DNA from: Spirochaetales bacterium
GTDB taxonomy: Bacteria; Spirochaetota; Spirochaetia; Treponematales; UBA12059
NCBI GenBank assembly: GCA_004525355.1
Contig: SPCK01000011.1
Coordinates: forward strand, 1 to 15,762
DNA: 15,762 nucleotides
Direction: 5' to 3'
This document shows, in pieces, positions 13,770-15,762 of this stretch (positions are counted from its first letter, which is position 1; the number at the start of each line of letters is the position of its first letter). The notes beneath the pieces were generated by a model that did not search any database, was not told where the DNA came from, and was given only the letters and a program-made list of their open reading frames with translations. The translations under genes and the position numbers were made by a program.

Positions 13770-15761
13770 CTACTGCTTTGATCGCTCCAGTTCCACCTGC
13801 GCTACCGCCAGACAGGCTATGGGAACCGAATAGGGCGAACACGATACATAATTGAGGCCGGTGTCCATGCAGAAGCGCACGTTGTCGGGATTGGCTCCAT
13901 GTTCACCGCACAAACCCATTTCCAGGTTAGGACGTGTCATCCTGCCCCTCCTGGCGGCAATCGATACCAATTCCTTGACCGGACTGACCAAGTTCGAGAA
14001 CGGATTGCCCTCGATAAGGTCGTACGTAGAATAATCAGGCATGAAACCATTGAAGTCGTCACGGCTGATACCCATCGTAGTCTGGGTAAGGTCGTTGGTT
14101 CCGAAGCTGAAAAACTCGCTGTAGCGGGCGATCTCGCCAGCGGACAGTGCTGCCGCGGGCAGCTCGATCATTGTCCCTACGCGATAGGGCAAGGGCTTGT
14201 CGCCGAGTTTCTTGCGAACCTCTTCCTCAATATCGACGATACCGCGATACGTTTTGCCCTCTATCTTCTTCCCATAGACGATAAGCTTGAGTTCCGCGGA
14301 ATTCATCACGATCGGGATCATTATCTCCGGCCGGACATCGATTTTTTCTTCCCTGAGCTTGAAGGCCGCTTCGAAAACGGCCCGTGTCTGCATCGCATAG
14401 ATTTCCGGATAGCTCACCGCGATACGACATCCGCGATGCCCGAGCATGGGATTGAACTCCGAAAGCCCGTCCATCCTGGCTCGTACCTCGGCCTTGGAAA
14501 GCATCTTGGCGCCCTTCTTTCCACTACCTAGATACGTCATGAACGAATCGAGCTCCTGTTCGTTGTGAGGAAGGAATTCATGCAGAGGCGCATCCAACAA
14601 CCGGATGGTCACGTTCTTGCCGGCCATCACCTTGAGCAGGCCATAGAAATCTTCACGCTGCATGACTTGGAGCCTGGTGAGGGCTTTCTCGCGCTCATCC
14701 ACGGAATCGGCCAGAATCATTTCACGGAACACGTTGATGCGTTTCTCGTTGAAGAACATGTGCTCGGTACGGCACAGGCCGATGCCGTCAGCGCCGAAAG
14801 ACAGCGCCAGGGTAGCATCCCGGGGACTGTCCGCGTTGGCGCGGACATGGAAGTTCTTCATGTGCTTCTTTACGATCGCGATAAACTCGAACAGGCCGGA
14901 TTCCGCCGGGTTGGGCTCAATAAGCTCGGCCTTGCCGATGAATATTTGCGGCTCGCCATAATACGGAACGTTTATCGTGATGAAATCGCCCTCGGCGATT
15001 GGCTGGTCGCCAATGGTCGCCTTCCTTCCCCTGATCCTCATCTCGGGTTTGACCAGGGATACCTTGCCATACTGCCTGGCAACGACGGATGCGTGGGCCG
15101 AGTAACCGCCTTCGCATGAAAGCACGCCGGAAGCGACCTCGATGGCCTTTACGTCCTCGGCAAAGGTGGAAATCATACAGAGTATGAAGCGCTTGTCTTC
15201 GCCTTTTTGCTGCGCCATCCGGTATGCGTCGAGCAGACTCTCGGTACTGAAGTAGACCCGTCCGATTGCGGCTCCAGGGGCACCGGTAATCCCACCGTTC
15301 AATGCATGTAGTTTCTTGACTGAACTCATGTCGACGATCGGATGGAGAATTTCGTTCAATCGACCAGGCTTGATGGACTGGATAACAAACCGGTCATCAA
15401 CCACCTTGCGGGAATTCAGATCCAGGTACAGTTTGAGATCGGATTGTGTACTCTTTGCCATTACCTGGCGCTGTTCGATGAGCCACAGCCGGTCCTTCTC
15501 GATCGTGAAACGAATCTGGCGAATCTCCTTGTGGTGATCTTCCAACGACTCGGCAAGCCGCTGCAATTCTTTCAGATGCTTGGGAGCTATCTTGTTGATA
15601 TCATTGCCATCGGCGCCTATCTCGTCGAAGCGCTCGACGAAATACTCGCCCTGGAGTTTCTTCTCGCCATTGACCACGTTCCTGGTGTAGAAGGCTCCAG
15701 AGGCTGAATTCTTGCCGTAGTTGCCATACACCATGGGTTGAACAAGGATTGCTGTATCGGA
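13770..15761 (-). CDS. Pyruvate, phosphate dikinase (PPDK) family enzyme, divergent; N-terminus outside window
   Basis: The frame is open to the right edge, leaving 663 residues that cover the end of the ATP-grasp domain, the central phosphohistidine domain and the C-terminal PEP/pyruvate barrel. PPDK interconverts ATP, phosphate and pyruvate with AMP, pyrophosphate and PEP. Counting from the Met at 15734, catalytic His214 lies in GGYSAHASVVAR, where GGMTSHAAVVAR is usual. Barrel residues all seem present: Arg322 (CRTEH), Arg378 (RLLDAPLHEFLP), Glu524 (MIELP), Asn547-Asp548 (GTNDLTQ) and Cys609 (GLCGEHG). The ATP-grasp end reads GNYGKNSASGAFYTRN and LIEQRQ, while standard PPDK has GNMGDDSGTGVAFTRN and LQTRNGKR. 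The stretch after the phosphohistidine box is also unusual. It is therefore a divergent PPDK or a related PEP-utilising enzyme. It is separated from the convergent DUF1295 operon by a terminator. Confidence 0.87.
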   Translation of the reverse strand, partial: SDTAILVQPMVYGNYGKNSASGAFYTRNVVNGEKKLQGEYFVERFDEIGADGNDINKIAPKHLKELQRLAESLEDHHKEIRQIRFTIEKDRLWLIEQRQVMAKSTQSDLKLYLDLNSRKVVDDRFVIQSIKPGRLNEILHPIVDMSSVKKLHALNGGITGAPGAAIGRVYFSTESLLDAYRMAQQKGEDKRFILCMISTFAEDVKAIEVASGVLSCEGGYSAHASVVARQYGKVSLVKPEMRIRGRKATIGDQPIAEGDFITINVPYYGEPQIFIGKAELIEPNPAESGLFEFIAIVKKHMKNFHVRANADSPRDATLALSFGADGIGLCRTEHMFFNEKRINVFREMILADSVDEREKALTRLQVMQREDFYGLLKVMAGKNVTIRLLDAPLHEFLPHNEQELDSFMTYLGSGKKGAKMLSKAEVRARMDGLSEFNPMLGHRGCRIAVSYPEIYAMQTRAVFEAAFKLREEKIDVRPEIMIPIVMNSAELKLIVYGKKIEGKTYRGIVDIEEEVRKKLGDKPLPYRVGTMIELPAAALSAGEIARYSEFFSFGTNDLTQTTMGISRDDFNGFMPDYSTYDLIEGNPFSNLVSPVKELVSIAARRGRMTRPNLEMGLCGEHGANPDNVRFCMDTGLNYVSCSPYSVPIACLAVAQVELERSKQ

Positions 15762-15762
15762 A

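Noticed and set aside
1..15762. tRNA, rRNA, CRISPR arrays, insertion sequences, riboswitches
   Set aside because: I saw no cloverleaf arms, no regularly spaced repeats, no transposase or terminal inverted repeats, and no preQ1-like aptamer before queD. A covariance-model scan could still find weak RNA elements.

Overview
This is a moderately GC-rich bacterial chromosome segment with tightly packed genes on both strands. I see no phage, insertion sequence, CRISPR array, tRNA or rRNA. Several features fit a spirochaete: a MurE whose substrate loop departs from the diaminopimelate-type DNPR motif, an ornithine aminotransferase beside the peptidoglycan genes, a divergent pyruvate-phosphate-dikinase-family enzyme, and a small secreted protein that looks like an outer-membrane barrel. 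This placement is an inference from gene content, held with moderate confidence.

Layout, left to right. (1) Positions 2-973 (+) hold the 3' part of a DEAD-box RNA helicase with a long disordered tail. (2) Convergent to it is a two-gene minus-strand unit: queD (3149-2790), whose end overlaps the start of a D12-class adenine DNA methyltransferase (2800-1091). (3) Divergent from queD is a small secreted, probably outer-membrane, protein (3391-3912), followed by a GC hairpin. (4) A cell-wall pair comes next: murE (4020-5576) overlaps ddl (5573-6661) by 4 bp. (5) After an AT-rich gap with a perfect 20-bp palindrome comes an ornithine aminotransferase (6835-8034), closed by a clear intrinsic terminator. 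(6) An HD-domain protein (8175-8978) converges on a membrane sensor histidine kinase (10317-9025). (7) Divergent from the kinase is a 634-residue TPR protein (10374-12278). (8) A well-formed promoter precedes a hypothetical gene (12347-12907) that is tightly coupled to a DUF1295 / steroid-5-alpha-reductase-like membrane protein (12917-13687). (9) A bidirectional terminator separates this from a divergent PPDK-family enzyme on the minus strand (15761-13770), cut by the right edge.

How the genes may work together. MurE adds the third stem-peptide residue and Ddl makes the D-Ala-D-Ala end. Spirochaete peptidoglycan is known to carry L-ornithine at position 3, so the nearby ornithine aminotransferase could adjust the ornithine pool available to MurE; this is inference. 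The queD-methyltransferase overlap is the other unusual pairing. The remaining genes look like ordinary housekeeping, signalling and scaffold genes. I found no clear new multi-gene system. The best candidates for a second look are the queD/methyltransferase unit, the MurE loop with its ornithine context, the palindrome upstream of the aminotransferase, and the divergent PPDK.
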